Part shown: piece by piece, positions 45,627 to 53,962 of the stretch | How the letters are laid out: each line of letters opens with the position of its first letter | How positions within the stretch are numbered: the first letter of the stretch is position 1 | Assembly (NCBI RefSeq): GCF_000244895.1 | Contig: NZ_CM001441.1 | Location: 2,004,226-2,068,225, forward strand | From: Desulfosporosinus youngiae DSM 17734 | GTDB taxonomy: Bacteria; Bacillota; Desulfitobacteriia; Desulfitobacteriales; Desulfitobacteriaceae | DNA: 64,000 nt | Reading direction: 5' to 3' | Program-made: the position numbers and the translations under genes | The notes under the pieces: generated by a model | Told to the model about the DNA's origin: nothing | Databases searched by the model: none | Seen by the model: only the letters and a program-made list of their open reading frames with translations

Positions 45627-45820
45627 GAATATTAAAAGAAGATGTTATCATTCCGCTGGGCCGCATGTATTTTATCCCTAAAGAAGACGGCCTGAAAGCG
45701 GAGGATTTAATCTTTGAAACAGCCGGCAAATACAGAGTCATTGATAAGCCCGACTGTATTGCCGTGCATAATGACGACTGCTGCAAGAGTATTAAGGTTA
45801 CTATAAAAATTAAAGATTAA
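45623..45820 (+). CDS. 65-residue protein coupled to the degenerate B12-domain gene
   Basis: The start overlaps the previous stop (ATGA), so translation is coupled. The product starts MRILKEDVIIPLGRMYFIPK, is rich in charged and beta-prone residues, and has a CC pair in HNDDCCKSIKVTI near the C-terminus, with nearby His and Asp residues that could bind metal. I do not recognise a family. It closes the sigma-54 operon. Confidence 0.7.
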   Translation: MRILKEDVIIPLGRMYFIPKEDGLKAEDLIFETAGKYRVIDKPDCIAVHNDDCCKSIKVTIKIKD

Positions 45821-45947
45821 AGATGATAGGATGATTACTCCTGACCCCTGGCATCCCTGTGTTGGTTACCGTTACCTGTTAGGTTCTAAGGTGACCGGAT
45901 AAAGGTTATGTATGCCGGGGGTTCTTTTATGATTGGTTTTGGATTAG

Positions 45948-45998
45948 ACTTAAGAGTCAAAGGTTCACTATCCGGGACAGAGCTTTTGACTCTTAAGT
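45948..45998. promoter_or_regulatory. Perfect 14-bp inverted repeat upstream of activator gene
   Basis: ACTTAAGAGTCAAA / TTTGACTCTTAAGT with a 23-nt spacer, in the 297-bp gap between the small gene and the activator gene. It may end the mutase operon or be a control site for the activator gene. Confidence 0.45.
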
Positions 45999-46117
45999 TT
46001 GAGCGGCAGTTGAGAGATTGAACTGAAGGATAAATTCAAATGATATCGAATTATTAAACAGCGAAATAATAGTTGAAGGACAATGGACAAATATAATCAG
46101 ATAGGAAGTGAAATTAA

Positions 46118-48214
46118 TTGAAAGTTCGGGAAATTATGACCCCTGATCCTTTAACCATAAGTCCCAATCATAAGGTTTGCGAGGTCGTCAATATTTTTAT
46201 AGCCAATAAGATAGACGGTGCCCCGGTGTTAGACGAAAAGGGTAAATTGGTAGGCCTTTTTACCAAGAGTCATATTTACCGCGCCATAAGCAGGGGCCTG
46301 GATATGAATACGAAGGTGGAAGACTTAATGACCCGGAAGATTCTTACGGGTCATCCTGAGGATGAGTTTGGGGACGTACTTAATGCTACGGTGCCCCGGC
46401 TGCCCGTTGTGAATGAAAACGGGCAGGTAGTGGGGATCATTACCCGCGGCGATATTGCCAAAGCTTTCTTTAATTCTTATCGCAATATGTCCCTTGAACT
46501 TGATACGATTATAAATTCAACTCATAATGCAATTATTTCCGTGGATGAAAAAGGCATAATTAATGTCTGGAATTTGTCGGCCGCCAAGCTGCTGGGTATT
46601 GAGGCAGAGGATGCTGCCGGGAAAAGTATACGGGAGGTACTTCCTACCGCTAAACTGATGGATGTAATTCAGACCGGAAAAGTCGAAACTCTTAAGAAAG
46701 TAAAACTCAATGACCGTTACTTTATGTCCAATCGTTCTCCGATTAAAAAGGACGGCAAGATTATCGGTGCCGTTGCGGTGCTCCAGGATATCTCCGAGCT
46801 GGATAAGATGTCCAAGGAACTGTTCTATGTGAAGGAATTAAATGAGGAGTTGGATGCCATAGTGGAATCATCCTTTGACGGGTTATTTATAACTGACGGC
46901 AAAGGAAAAATCCTGCGCTATAATAAGGCTTTTGAACAGCTGACGGGCATCAATGCCCATGAATACCTGGGACTAAGTGTGGAGGACATCAGAAGAGACG
47001 GCATTATTTCTGAACCTGTAACCTGCCATGTCTTGGAGAAGAAGAAATCCATCACGATTATGCAGACAAGTAAAACCGGCAAACTTACGCTGACTACGGG
47101 AAACCCGGTCATAGATGCAAGCGGCGAAATAATCAGGGTTGTCTGCAATGTCAGAGATATCACTGAATTAAATCTCTTGAAACACCAGCTGAAAAAAGCC
47201 CAGGGGCTAAGCCAGCACTATGAAAACCAGCTTCGCACCTTGAGGCTGCGCTATGATAATACCGAAAGCCTGGTGGTTAGCTCGGCTAAGATGAGGCAGC
47301 TGTTGGATATGGTGATCAGGCTGGCCTCAGTTGATTCTACTATTTTAATCATGGGTGAATCAGGTACCGGTAAGGAACTGATAGCCGAGACAATTCACAG
47401 CAACAGCTCACGCCGGGATAAACCGTTTATTAAGGTGAACTGCGGTGCTATCCCTGAAAATTTATTGGAATCGGAATTATTCGGCTATGATGGCGGGGCC
47501 TTTACCGGGGCCAAACGGGAAGGTAAATCAGGATATATTGAACTGGCTTCCGGAGGGACTTTATTCCTGGATGAAATTGGTGAAATGCCGCTGAATTTAC
47601 AGGTTAAGGTGCTGCGGTTCTTGCAAAACAAAGAAATTATCCGGGTCGGGGGATCAAGTGTTATTAATGTGGATGTGCGCATTGTCGCCGCTACAAACAG
47701 GGATCTGTTGGAAATGGTGCAGCATAAGCAGTTTCGCGAGGATCTTTATTACCGGTTAAATGTAGTGCCTGTGTGTGTCCCGCCCCTGCGCGGCCGCAAA
47801 GATGATATCCCCCCGCTGGCGGCACATTTCGTAGAGGTATTTAACTACAAATATAAAAAGAATAAAAAGATATCACAGAGTGTGGTTGATATTCTGATGC
47901 AGTATGACTGGCCCGGCAATATCAGAGAATTGGAAAACCTGATTGAGAGAATGGTTGTTACGACCATAGATGATAACATCACCGGCGAGGATTTGCCTTC
48001 CTTCCTGCGGGATAAAGTTGGGAGCAGTTCCTCATATATTATTGTTTCGGGGATAGTGCCCTTAAGGGATGCTGTAGAAAGTGTGGAGAAGCAGCTGTTG
48101 GAAAGAGTTTATGCCAACTATCGAACGACCAGGCAGATGGCTAAGGAATTAAAAGTTGATGCCTCTACTGTGGTCAGAAAGGCAGCAAAGTATTGTATTA
48201 TCAGGGATTCCTGA
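46118..48214 (+). CDS. Sigma-54-dependent activator with CBS pair, two PAS domains, AAA+ and HTH
   Basis: 698 residues from TTG (AGGAAGTG upstream). Two CBS motifs fill residues 1-120 (VREIMTPDPLTISPNHKV; VEDLMTRKILTGHPEDEF). PAS domains lie at about 130-235 and 245-350. The AAA+ part has GESGTGKE, the sigma-54 contact motif GAFTGA, FLDEIGEMPL and a C-terminal Fis-type helix (TTRQMAKELKVDASTVVRKA). CBS pairs bind adenosyl ligands (AMP, ATP, SAM) in many proteins. It probably controls the second mutase operon through the GTTGC-N6-GCAAC dyads. Confidence 0.92.
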   Translation: MKVREIMTPDPLTISPNHKVCEVVNIFIANKIDGAPVLDEKGKLVGLFTKSHIYRAISRGLDMNTKVEDLMTRKILTGHPEDEFGDVLNATVPRLPVVNENGQVVGIITRGDIAKAFFNSYRNMSLELDTIINSTHNAIISVDEKGIINVWNLSAAKLLGIEAEDAAGKSIREVLPTAKLMDVIQTGKVETLKKVKLNDRYFMSNRSPIKKDGKIIGAVAVLQDISELDKMSKELFYVKELNEELDAIVESSFDGLFITDGKGKILRYNKAFEQLTGINAHEYLGLSVEDIRRDGIISEPVTCHVLEKKKSITIMQTSKTGKLTLTTGNPVIDASGEIIRVVCNVRDITELNLLKHQLKKAQGLSQHYENQLRTLRLRYDNTESLVVSSAKMRQLLDMVIRLASVDSTILIMGESGTGKELIAETIHSNSSRRDKPFIKVNCGAIPENLLESELFGYDGGAFTGAKREGKSGYIELASGGTLFLDEIGEMPLNLQVKVLRFLQNKEIIRVGGSSVINVDVRIVAATNRDLLEMVQHKQFREDLYYRLNVVPVCVPPLRGRKDDIPPLAAHFVEVFNYKYKKNKKISQSVVDILMQYDWPGNIRELENLIERMVVTTIDDNITGEDLPSFLRDKVGSSSSYIIVSGIVPLRDAVESVEKQLLERVYANYRTTRQMAKELKVDASTVVRKAAKYCIIRDS

Positions 48215-48366
48215 CTATGATGCGGATCTTAATTTTATGGAAATCGAGGGATTTAAAAATGAGGCTGGGTTAAACCGCTTTATATTGTCACGATCTGCTG
48301 CCAAGGGGATACCGGAGGGGTGCAACATCTTTTTTGTACACTCAAGGCATGTGGAATCTATTTCAG

Positions 48367-48406
48367 CAGAGCAGGCACCGGCAGAAAAAGGCCGGTGCTT
48401 GCTCTG
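48367..48406 (+). terminator. Stem-loop after activator gene
   Basis: CAGAGCAGGCACCGGC pairs with GCCGGTGCTTGCTCTG (one G-T pair), 8-nt loop. It has only a short T run. An in-between open stretch (48215-48330) has no identity. Confidence 0.55.
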
Positions 48407-48475
48407 TAGTTTGAGTATGGCGGGCAGATGGTTTATAATGGAAATTAATTAAAGTGAAGAGAAAGAGGTTTGTCA

Positions 48476-49258
48476 ATGAACATTGAGCCGGTAATCACCA
48501 TAAGAGATCTTAAAATGCGATTTGGTTCGAAAGAAGTACTAAAGGGGATTAACCTGGAGGTATTCAGGGGCCAGATTATCGGATATATTGGGCCGAATGG
48601 GGCGGGAAAGAGCACCACTGTTAAAATCCTGATGGGTTTGGCAGATGGGTACGACGGTGAAATAAGAATTTTTGGAGAGAATATCTCTGAGGGTAAGGTG
48701 GAATATAAACGAAAAATAGGTTACGTGCCTGAGACGGTGGAGATCTTCGAAAACCTGACAGCCTATGAATACCTTACATTTATTGGAGAGGTTTACGGGC
48801 TTGGTTTGGAACAGGTAAATAATAAGGCCAAAAAGCTCATGGCTTTACTTGGTATAGAAGAAGTCTATCATACAAGAATATCGGCGTACTCAAAAGGTAT
48901 GAAGCAAAAGCTTCTGATTATCTCCAGTATTATTCATAATCCGGATATTTTGTTTCTGGATGAACCATTAAGCGGGCTGGATGCAAATAGTGTGATGATT
49001 GTAAAAGAGATTCTGGCCGAACTGGCGGCTTTGGGTAAAACTATATTCTATTCTTCACATATTATGGACGTTGTGGAGAAGATTAGCAGCAGAATAATCT
49101 TAATCAATGAGGGACAAATAGTTGCGGACGGAAGCTTTGACGAACTTAAAGAACAGAGCAGTCAAGGCTCGCTTGAACAGATATTTAACCAATTGACCGG
49201 CTTTAATAGGCATAAGGAGATTGCCTATGAATTCATCAAAGAATTACAGGGAGTTTAA
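48476..49258 (+). CDS. ABC transporter ATPase
   Basis: 260 residues from the ATG at 48476 (AAAGAGGT upstream). Walker A GPNGAGKST, signature YSKGMKQK, Walker B ILFLDEPLSGLD and the His in YSSHIMDVVEK are present. It belongs to the ABC-2/DrrA-like export class (Ccm-, Nod- or Bcr-like). The permease gene follows after 3 nt. Substrate unknown. Confidence 0.9.
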   Translation: MNIEPVITIRDLKMRFGSKEVLKGINLEVFRGQIIGYIGPNGAGKSTTVKILMGLADGYDGEIRIFGENISEGKVEYKRKIGYVPETVEIFENLTAYEYLTFIGEVYGLGLEQVNNKAKKLMALLGIEEVYHTRISAYSKGMKQKLLIISSIIHNPDILFLDEPLSGLDANSVMIVKEILAELAALGKTIFYSSHIMDVVEKISSRIILINEGQIVADGSFDELKEQSSQGSLEQIFNQLTGFNRHKEIAYEFIKELQGV

Positions 49259-49261
49259 CTG

Positions 49262-50914
49262 ATGAAGGATTTTTGGATTTTAAAGGTCCTGGATTTTTTT
49301 AGTTTTTTCTACAGAGTCATGGGAATCGATTATGGGGTAATGAGAAAAATATTGCAAATTAAGCTGATCATGGACCAGAGACGGGCACCTTCGATACTGA
49401 TCGGTTCTAAACATAAAGATCAAGAAAACACTTTCAAGAAGTCACTAATAATGTATGGATTTATGGGCGTCATTCTTGTCCTGATTCTCCTGCCCCCCTT
49501 ACCCCTTTTCTTAAAAATGAACCTAATCATTGGAATACTGATAGTTATGGTTATGATGACTATGGTGTCAGACTTTTCATCGATATTGCTGGAGACAAGA
49601 GACAAGGATATCCTGTTATCAAAACCTATAAAGTCTCAGACTGTAAACGCGGCAAAAATAACCCATATCTTAATCAATTTGTTGACGGTCACGTTTGTCA
49701 TGGCTGGACCGTCGTTAATAGCAGGAGGCTATAAATATGGCTTGCTGTTTATGAGCATCTATTTTTTTGATTTGTTACTTATCTCGGGACTGATTCTTTT
49801 TTTGACCTCAGTGCTTTATTTCCTGATGCTTCTGTTTTTTGACGGGGATAAGCTTAAGGATGTTATTAATTACTTTCAAATCATCTTATCCTTAATGATG
49901 ATGATTGGATATCAGTTTACGGGTCACGTCTTCAGATATATCGGCCATGATATGGTTTTTAATTTCAAATGGTGGATGTATCTGCTTCCTTCGGCGTGGT
50001 TTGCGGCACCGTTCAGTTGGATATCGGAGAACAGCGTGGAGAATCATTTTGTCTATTTAAGCGTTATAGGAGTAATAGTTCCATCGTTACTTTTAATGTT
50101 ATATTTCGGAGTAGTTATTAAATATTTTGAGAGAAGCCTATATAAACTCGATACGGTTAGAGCAAAGAAGCGTATAACTGTGGAAAAAAGAGCAATAATC
50201 TATAGAAAAATCAGTTCAGCTCTTATTCCGAACAACCTTGAAAATAGTGTTTGCAGGTTTTCTCAAAACATGATTTCCAGCGAAAGGAGTATAAGGCTGC
50301 GTCTGTATCCTAATCTGGGATTGGCCATATTTCTGCCTGTTTTGATTATGGTTAATCCGCTAATAGGAAATAACTCACTGCAGGAAGCGATGACAGATAT
50401 TTCACAAGGAGCTTATTACCTGTTTATATATCTTTCGGTCTCTATGCTTTCATCAACGGCTGTCACAATAAATTCAAGCGAAAATTACAAAGGCGCATGG
50501 ATCTACAAGGCTTTGCCAATTGAGCTGCCGGGTGTAATTCTCATAGGAGCGTTAAAAGGTTTCATCTTGAAGTATGTTATCCCGGCATACTTGTTTGTAA
50601 GTCTGATCTTTGCTGTACCTTACGGAGTCCGGATCATACCCCATCTGATCATAATATTCTTAAACATGCTGTTGTTAATTATATTGCTTTTCAAGCTGTC
50701 ACCCAATGAGCTGCCCTTCGGCAAAAAGTTTCAAGGCGGGGAAAATAACGTGCAGTCAGCACTGGGTTCCCTTGCATTCTGCGGTATTTCTGCTTTTCTG
50801 CATTATGCCTTGCAAGATATTCAGGTTGGATTATTTATATATGGTATTGCAGTGCTTCTTGTGTCTGCTTATTTATGGAAAACCAGTGCTAAGATTACTT
50901 GGAAAGATCTCTAG
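49262..50914 (+). CDS. ABC-2-type permease
   Basis: 550 residues with about 12 hydrophobic segments spread over two halves. Between about residues 285 and 340 is a cytoplasmic stretch rich in Arg and Lys. It does not match the well-known small ABC-2 permeases; similar long permeases occur beside solitary ATPases in Clostridia. Coupled with the ATPase upstream. Confidence 0.8.
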   Translation: MKDFWILKVLDFFSFFYRVMGIDYGVMRKILQIKLIMDQRRAPSILIGSKHKDQENTFKKSLIMYGFMGVILVLILLPPLPLFLKMNLIIGILIVMVMMTMVSDFSSILLETRDKDILLSKPIKSQTVNAAKITHILINLLTVTFVMAGPSLIAGGYKYGLLFMSIYFFDLLLISGLILFLTSVLYFLMLLFFDGDKLKDVINYFQIILSLMMMIGYQFTGHVFRYIGHDMVFNFKWWMYLLPSAWFAAPFSWISENSVENHFVYLSVIGVIVPSLLLMLYFGVVIKYFERSLYKLDTVRAKKRITVEKRAIIYRKISSALIPNNLENSVCRFSQNMISSERSIRLRLYPNLGLAIFLPVLIMVNPLIGNNSLQEAMTDISQGAYYLFIYLSVSMLSSTAVTINSSENYKGAWIYKALPIELPGVILIGALKGFILKYVIPAYLFVSLIFAVPYGVRIIPHLIIIFLNMLLLIILLFKLSPNELPFGKKFQGGENNVQSALGSLAFCGISAFLHYALQDIQVGLFIYGIAVLLVSAYLWKTSAKITWKDL

Positions 50915-51044
50915 GGGAGCAGCGAGTCTCTTGTGGCATTCTTAATGCCGGAATCCGGGGATAAGTTTTGCGTACATCAAGGGCTGACAATTATCGCAAC
51001 ATTGTATAATGGGATTATATTGAATTAATGAGGTGATCTATTTA

Positions 51045-51290
51045 ATGAAATGGGAGGAAGTTAGAAGAATATATCCTGACAGATTTGTAAAAATTCAGAT
51101 ACTAAAGGCTCATATTGAAGATAATGTACGATACATTGATGATCTGGCAGTAGTGAAGGCTTTTGATGACGAAAGGGAAGCAACAAGAGAGTTAGTACGC
51201 ACAAAAGACGATGAACTAGTTTATCACACTGGAAAAGAAAAGCTTGAGGTTCAGATTAAACAAATATTTGGATTTAGAGGAGCAATCTAA
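51045..51290 (+). CDS. Small conserved hypothetical protein
   Basis: 81 residues from the ATG at 51045 (GAGGTG upstream): MKWEEVRRIYPDRFVKIQIL, DDEREATRELVRTKDDELVYHT and a C-terminal VQIKQIFGFRG. The W-x-E-V-R-x-x-Y-P-x-x-x-V-K-x-x-I-L-K-x-H pattern recurs in unnamed Firmicute proteins. Function unknown. Confidence 0.65.
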   Translation: MKWEEVRRIYPDRFVKIQILKAHIEDNVRYIDDLAVVKAFDDEREATRELVRTKDDELVYHTGKEKLEVQIKQIFGFRGAI

Positions 51291-51457
51291 TGAATATGAA
51301 GTTTCAGGATGGGCTTTTGTTTACCTCTATCCAAATATCTAACATTAGATGCATATAGCTAAGGAGATATTTGAGGAGCCGCCGTTCATGGCGGCTTCTG
51401 GTTTAACGGTTTGGTGAAGAGGAGACTGCCGACAGTCGGTTTTTCAGTTGATCATTT

Positions 51458-51478
51458 GCCTTTGGGATTGCTCATAGC
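51458..51478 (+). pseudogene. Tiny fragment matching MFS transporter 3' region
   Basis: About 21 bp match the MFS gene at 8932-8952 with one difference, just before palindrome copy 2. By itself this is weak, but the same segment recurs at 33.85 kb. The rest of 51291-51668 has a short GCCGCC/GGCGGC stem and the palindrome, no gene. Confidence 0.35.
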
Positions 51479-51493
51479 TGACTCGTAACCGGC

Positions 51494-51543
51494 CGGGCTT
51501 GTACCAAGAATCTTACGCGCGTAAGATTCTTGGTACAAGCCCG
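51494..51543. repeat. Dispersed palindrome, copy 2 (50 bp, perfect)
   Basis: From CGGGCTTGTACC to GGTACAAGCCCG, identical in its central 48 bp to copy 1 at 20.8 kb. Confidence 0.85.
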
Positions 51544-51668
51544 CGGAACTAGGGTCACAAAAAGAACCAGAGCTATGGCATTGAGACAGATGTTTAGATG
51601 ACGAGAGATTAGGGTACTGGTTCTCATTAAAAGCACTATCAACCTAGATAAAATCAGTATAGAGATGT

Positions 51669-53078
51669 CTATTTAACAATTTCAAAAACAGTGCCTTGGT
51701 TAAAATCAGTCACTTTCATAGAGCCATAAACCCCTAAATATAATCTGCTCTGATCCAGATTCGTTCCCAAACTAACATAAAAGGCTGATTGAGGGCCAAA
51801 ATTATAACCGATTTCGATAACCCTGAAATCAGTTGGATTACAATCTGTTCTTACCCGAGTATAAGCTAAGACCCCTCTGACTGGCGGCAGGGATTTATCA
51901 TCCCGAGCCAGGTCGGTAAAGACAACGCTTCCCGTTAAAGCGGGAATTTCATTCCCCATATAGGGCTGAACTCCGGTAAGCGCGGTTCCTCCAAACTTAG
52001 CGGGGCGGGGGTCTTTATGGAAATAACTAATTAGAGGCTGCAGACGCCGCGCTGAAGTTTTGATTGCTTCATTGTAATAAGCAATGGTTTTTTCGTTTAA
52101 GGTTGGATTACCAGAGCAGGCTCTTATTATCGAAGTAGGAAAAGCACCCTCCCACCCCCGCCAGCCAAGGTTAATAAATCCTTCCTGGTCAGGTTCGGAT
52201 CTCAGCATAGCAGCTTGAATTAGCTCTGTAACCGGTATTGGTTTATAATCAACAAATGAAAAAATTGACTCTACCAGATCCTGTCCGACATTGCCAATAT
52301 ATTTGATACACTGGTTATAGAACCATTGAAATGAAATGCCTGATATATTGCGAACCCCTTTAGCAATGACCGTCAGGGTTTCCTGAATAGAGGCAGGAAG
52401 TTCATTAAAACGTGTGACTGCAGGCGGATTATTGACAAAGGTATTCTTAAGTACATCGATTTCAATTATTTTACCGGCGATTTCCAGATCATTCTGGCTT
52501 AAATTAAAGGGATCATACCCTGATCCGCCGTCCCCGGTTGTTAAAACAAGGTTTCCGGTTTCAGGTGAAAAGTTTAAACTGTTGACTCCATTATGATTAA
52601 AAAAAGGCCTTCTTAAGTTAAGCAATGTTCGTCGTTTGCGGGGCTGACCATTCGCTTGTAAAATCCATTCTTCAACTGTATCAATATGATCATATTGAAT
52701 TTCCCGATTTATCCACCTTAAGTTTAAGGTGCCGGGGACACATGGGTTAGGCTGGAAAGATTCAGGAAGAGCGCCCGGACCTTGTGTTCCGGCCATGGAA
52801 TAATGAAGATAAAACAGGCCGTTATAATAAAATTCGGGATGAAACGCCAGACCCAGCAATCCCCGTTCATCATATCCGCGGCCAGCAACGCCTAGTTTTA
52901 TGATTTGCGGGCGAATATCTAAAAAAGTCCTGATAACTCCATTGCCAAGGTAAAAGATCTCTCCTGTCTGAGTTGCGACAAATAATCGTTCAATTGAGTC
53001 GCCCGGAAGGATCGTTGTTTTTAAAACGGTGGGTAAATTTATCTTGGTGAGGATGGGCCGTAAACTAACTTTTATCAA
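51669..53078 (-). CDS. Sorbosone dehydrogenase/PQQ-type glucose dehydrogenase-like beta-propeller protein
   Basis: 469 residues. Features of the soluble glucose/sorbosone dehydrogenase family: RLFVATQTGEIFYLG, RGLLGLAFHPEFYYNGLFYLHYS, NHNGVNSLNFSPETGNLVLTTGDGG, GKIIEIDV, NISGISF, and IGNVGQDLVESI. There is no signal peptide, and the cofactor cannot be confirmed. A start at TTG with AAGGAGG 13 nt upstream is the only one available. Its promoter region carries the same motif as the XRE regulator promoter next door. Confidence 0.8.
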   Translation of the reverse strand: MIKVSLRPILTKINLPTVLKTTILPGDSIERLFVATQTGEIFYLGNGVIRTFLDIRPQIIKLGVAGRGYDERGLLGLAFHPEFYYNGLFYLHYSMAGTQGPGALPESFQPNPCVPGTLNLRWINREIQYDHIDTVEEWILQANGQPRKRRTLLNLRRPFFNHNGVNSLNFSPETGNLVLTTGDGGSGYDPFNLSQNDLEIAGKIIEIDVLKNTFVNNPPAVTRFNELPASIQETLTVIAKGVRNISGISFQWFYNQCIKYIGNVGQDLVESIFSFVDYKPIPVTELIQAAMLRSEPDQEGFINLGWRGWEGAFPTSIIRACSGNPTLNEKTIAYYNEAIKTSARRLQPLISYFHKDPRPAKFGGTALTGVQPYMGNEIPALTGSVVFTDLARDDKSLPPVRGVLAYTRVRTDCNPTDFRVIEIGYNFGPQSAFYVSLGTNLDQSRLYLGVYGSMKVTDFNQGTVFEIVK

Positions 53079-53126
53079 CTAACTAATACTCCTCCTTAGT
53101 GTTATTTTTCATAAGATATGATTGGA

Positions 53127-53139
53127 GGTATTCCGTTAG
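53127..53139. promoter_or_regulatory. Putative XRE operator near dehydrogenase promoter
   Basis: GGTATTCCGTTAG, the same core as the two elements at 53636-53651 and 53684-53698, lies 49-61 bp upstream of the dehydrogenase start. Confidence 0.4.
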
Positions 53140-53196
53140 TACTTAATTAGAACCAGGGTATTATGGCCTATAACTACATTGAATTGACGAGGATAG

Positions 53197-53241
53197 GAAG
53201 AATCGAATTCCCAAGCTGAGGGCCTGGGAATTCGATTCTTC
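53197..53241. repeat. Perfect 17-bp inverted repeat
   Basis: GAAGAATCGAATTCCCA / TGGGAATTCGATTCTTC with an 11-nt loop, containing two EcoRI-like GAATTC sites. Its resemblance in design to the nearby palindrome 3 suggests a mobile stem-loop element. Confidence 0.6.
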
Positions 53242-53293
53242 ACGTTATCATTCAGATGCAATTTATAACACGATTTGGCATTTGTAGTCTTAG

Positions 53294-53326
53294 CACCAAG
53301 AATCTTACTTGCGTAAGATTCTTGGT
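53294..53326. repeat. Dispersed palindrome, copy 3 (diverged)
   Basis: CACCAAGAATCTTAC / GTAAGATTCTTGGTG around TTGC; the outer arms of copies 1 and 2 are lost on the left but GCCCG remains on the right. Confidence 0.75.
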
Positions 53327-53380
53327 GAAAGCCCGAGAGAAGGTTGTCACTCTTGCCGGGTTAATTCAGTTGTATGACGG

Positions 53381-53623
53381 CTATTTTATTTCCTGCTCCA
53401 GGTCAGAAAACAAATCGGAGTCAAAAAATTCCCGTACACTGATTCCGAATCCATCGCACAGTTTCTTGATAGTTACAATTCCCGCATTGTAGGTTATGCC
53501 GTTCACGATATCATTCACCGTTGACTGAGTTACGCCTGAAGCATTGCAAAGTGCATTGACTGTCAGCTTATGTTCTTTGCACAGCATTTTAATACGTTTG
53601 ACTACTGCTTGAGAAATATTCAT
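53381..53623 (-). CDS. XRE-family helix-turn-helix regulator
   Basis: 80 residues from the ATG at 53623 (AGAGGTGATCAA upstream). The HTH is VNALCNASGVTQSTVNDIVNG; KKLCDGFGISVREFFDSDLF is the standard fifth helix region. It is a minimal regulator without sensor domain. Two operator-like repeats lie in its promoter, so it probably represses itself and perhaps the dehydrogenase. Confidence 0.85.
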   Translation of the reverse strand: MNISQAVVKRIKMLCKEHKLTVNALCNASGVTQSTVNDIVNGITYNAGIVTIKKLCDGFGISVREFFDSDLFSDLEQEIK

Positions 53624-53635
53624 TTGATCACCTCT

Positions 53636-53698
53636 AACCGTTATTCCGTTAAATCTAAGATAGCAGTATGCATTAAAAATAATTAACGGAATACCGTT
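53636..53698. promoter_or_regulatory. Inverted operator pair of XRE regulator
   Basis: AACCGTTATTCCGTTA (53636-53651) and its near-complement TAACGGAATACCGTT (53684-53698) flank a 32-nt spacer between the XRE gene and the divergent Spo0E-like gene. Confidence 0.55.
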
Positions 53699-53773
53699 GA
53701 AAATAAAATAGAGATGATTTATACTGTACATGCTTTAAATAAATTAATGGGTGGGGCAGAAGGAGATTTCAGC

Positions 53774-53962
53774 ATGGGAAAAATATCTCTCGATGAAAGG
53801 CTGAAAAGAGAAAAGGAAAAGCTGCATAGACTTGTTGAAGAAGCCATAAAAAATGGGATTCCGATCATACAGGATGAGGCAGTTATGACACAGAACCGCA
53901 AAGTTGATGACTTGGTGGTCAAAATACAAAAGGAACTGGGGCATTATATGAGAAGGAAATGA
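53774..53962 (+). CDS. Spo0E-like / small coiled-coil protein
   Basis: 62 residues from ATG 53774 (AAGGAGA upstream): MGKISLDERLKREKEKLHRL, then a two-helix pattern with AVMTQNRKVDDLVVKIQKEL. The S/T-Q-N-R-K-V-D-x-L-V end resembles the SxxLDxLI motif of Spo0E-type aspartyl-phosphate phosphatases, but the match is loose, so the call is tentative. The frame upstream to 53714 lacks a site. Confidence 0.45.
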   Translation: MGKISLDERLKREKEKLHRLVEEAIKNGIPIIQDEAVMTQNRKVDDLVVKIQKELGHYMRRK

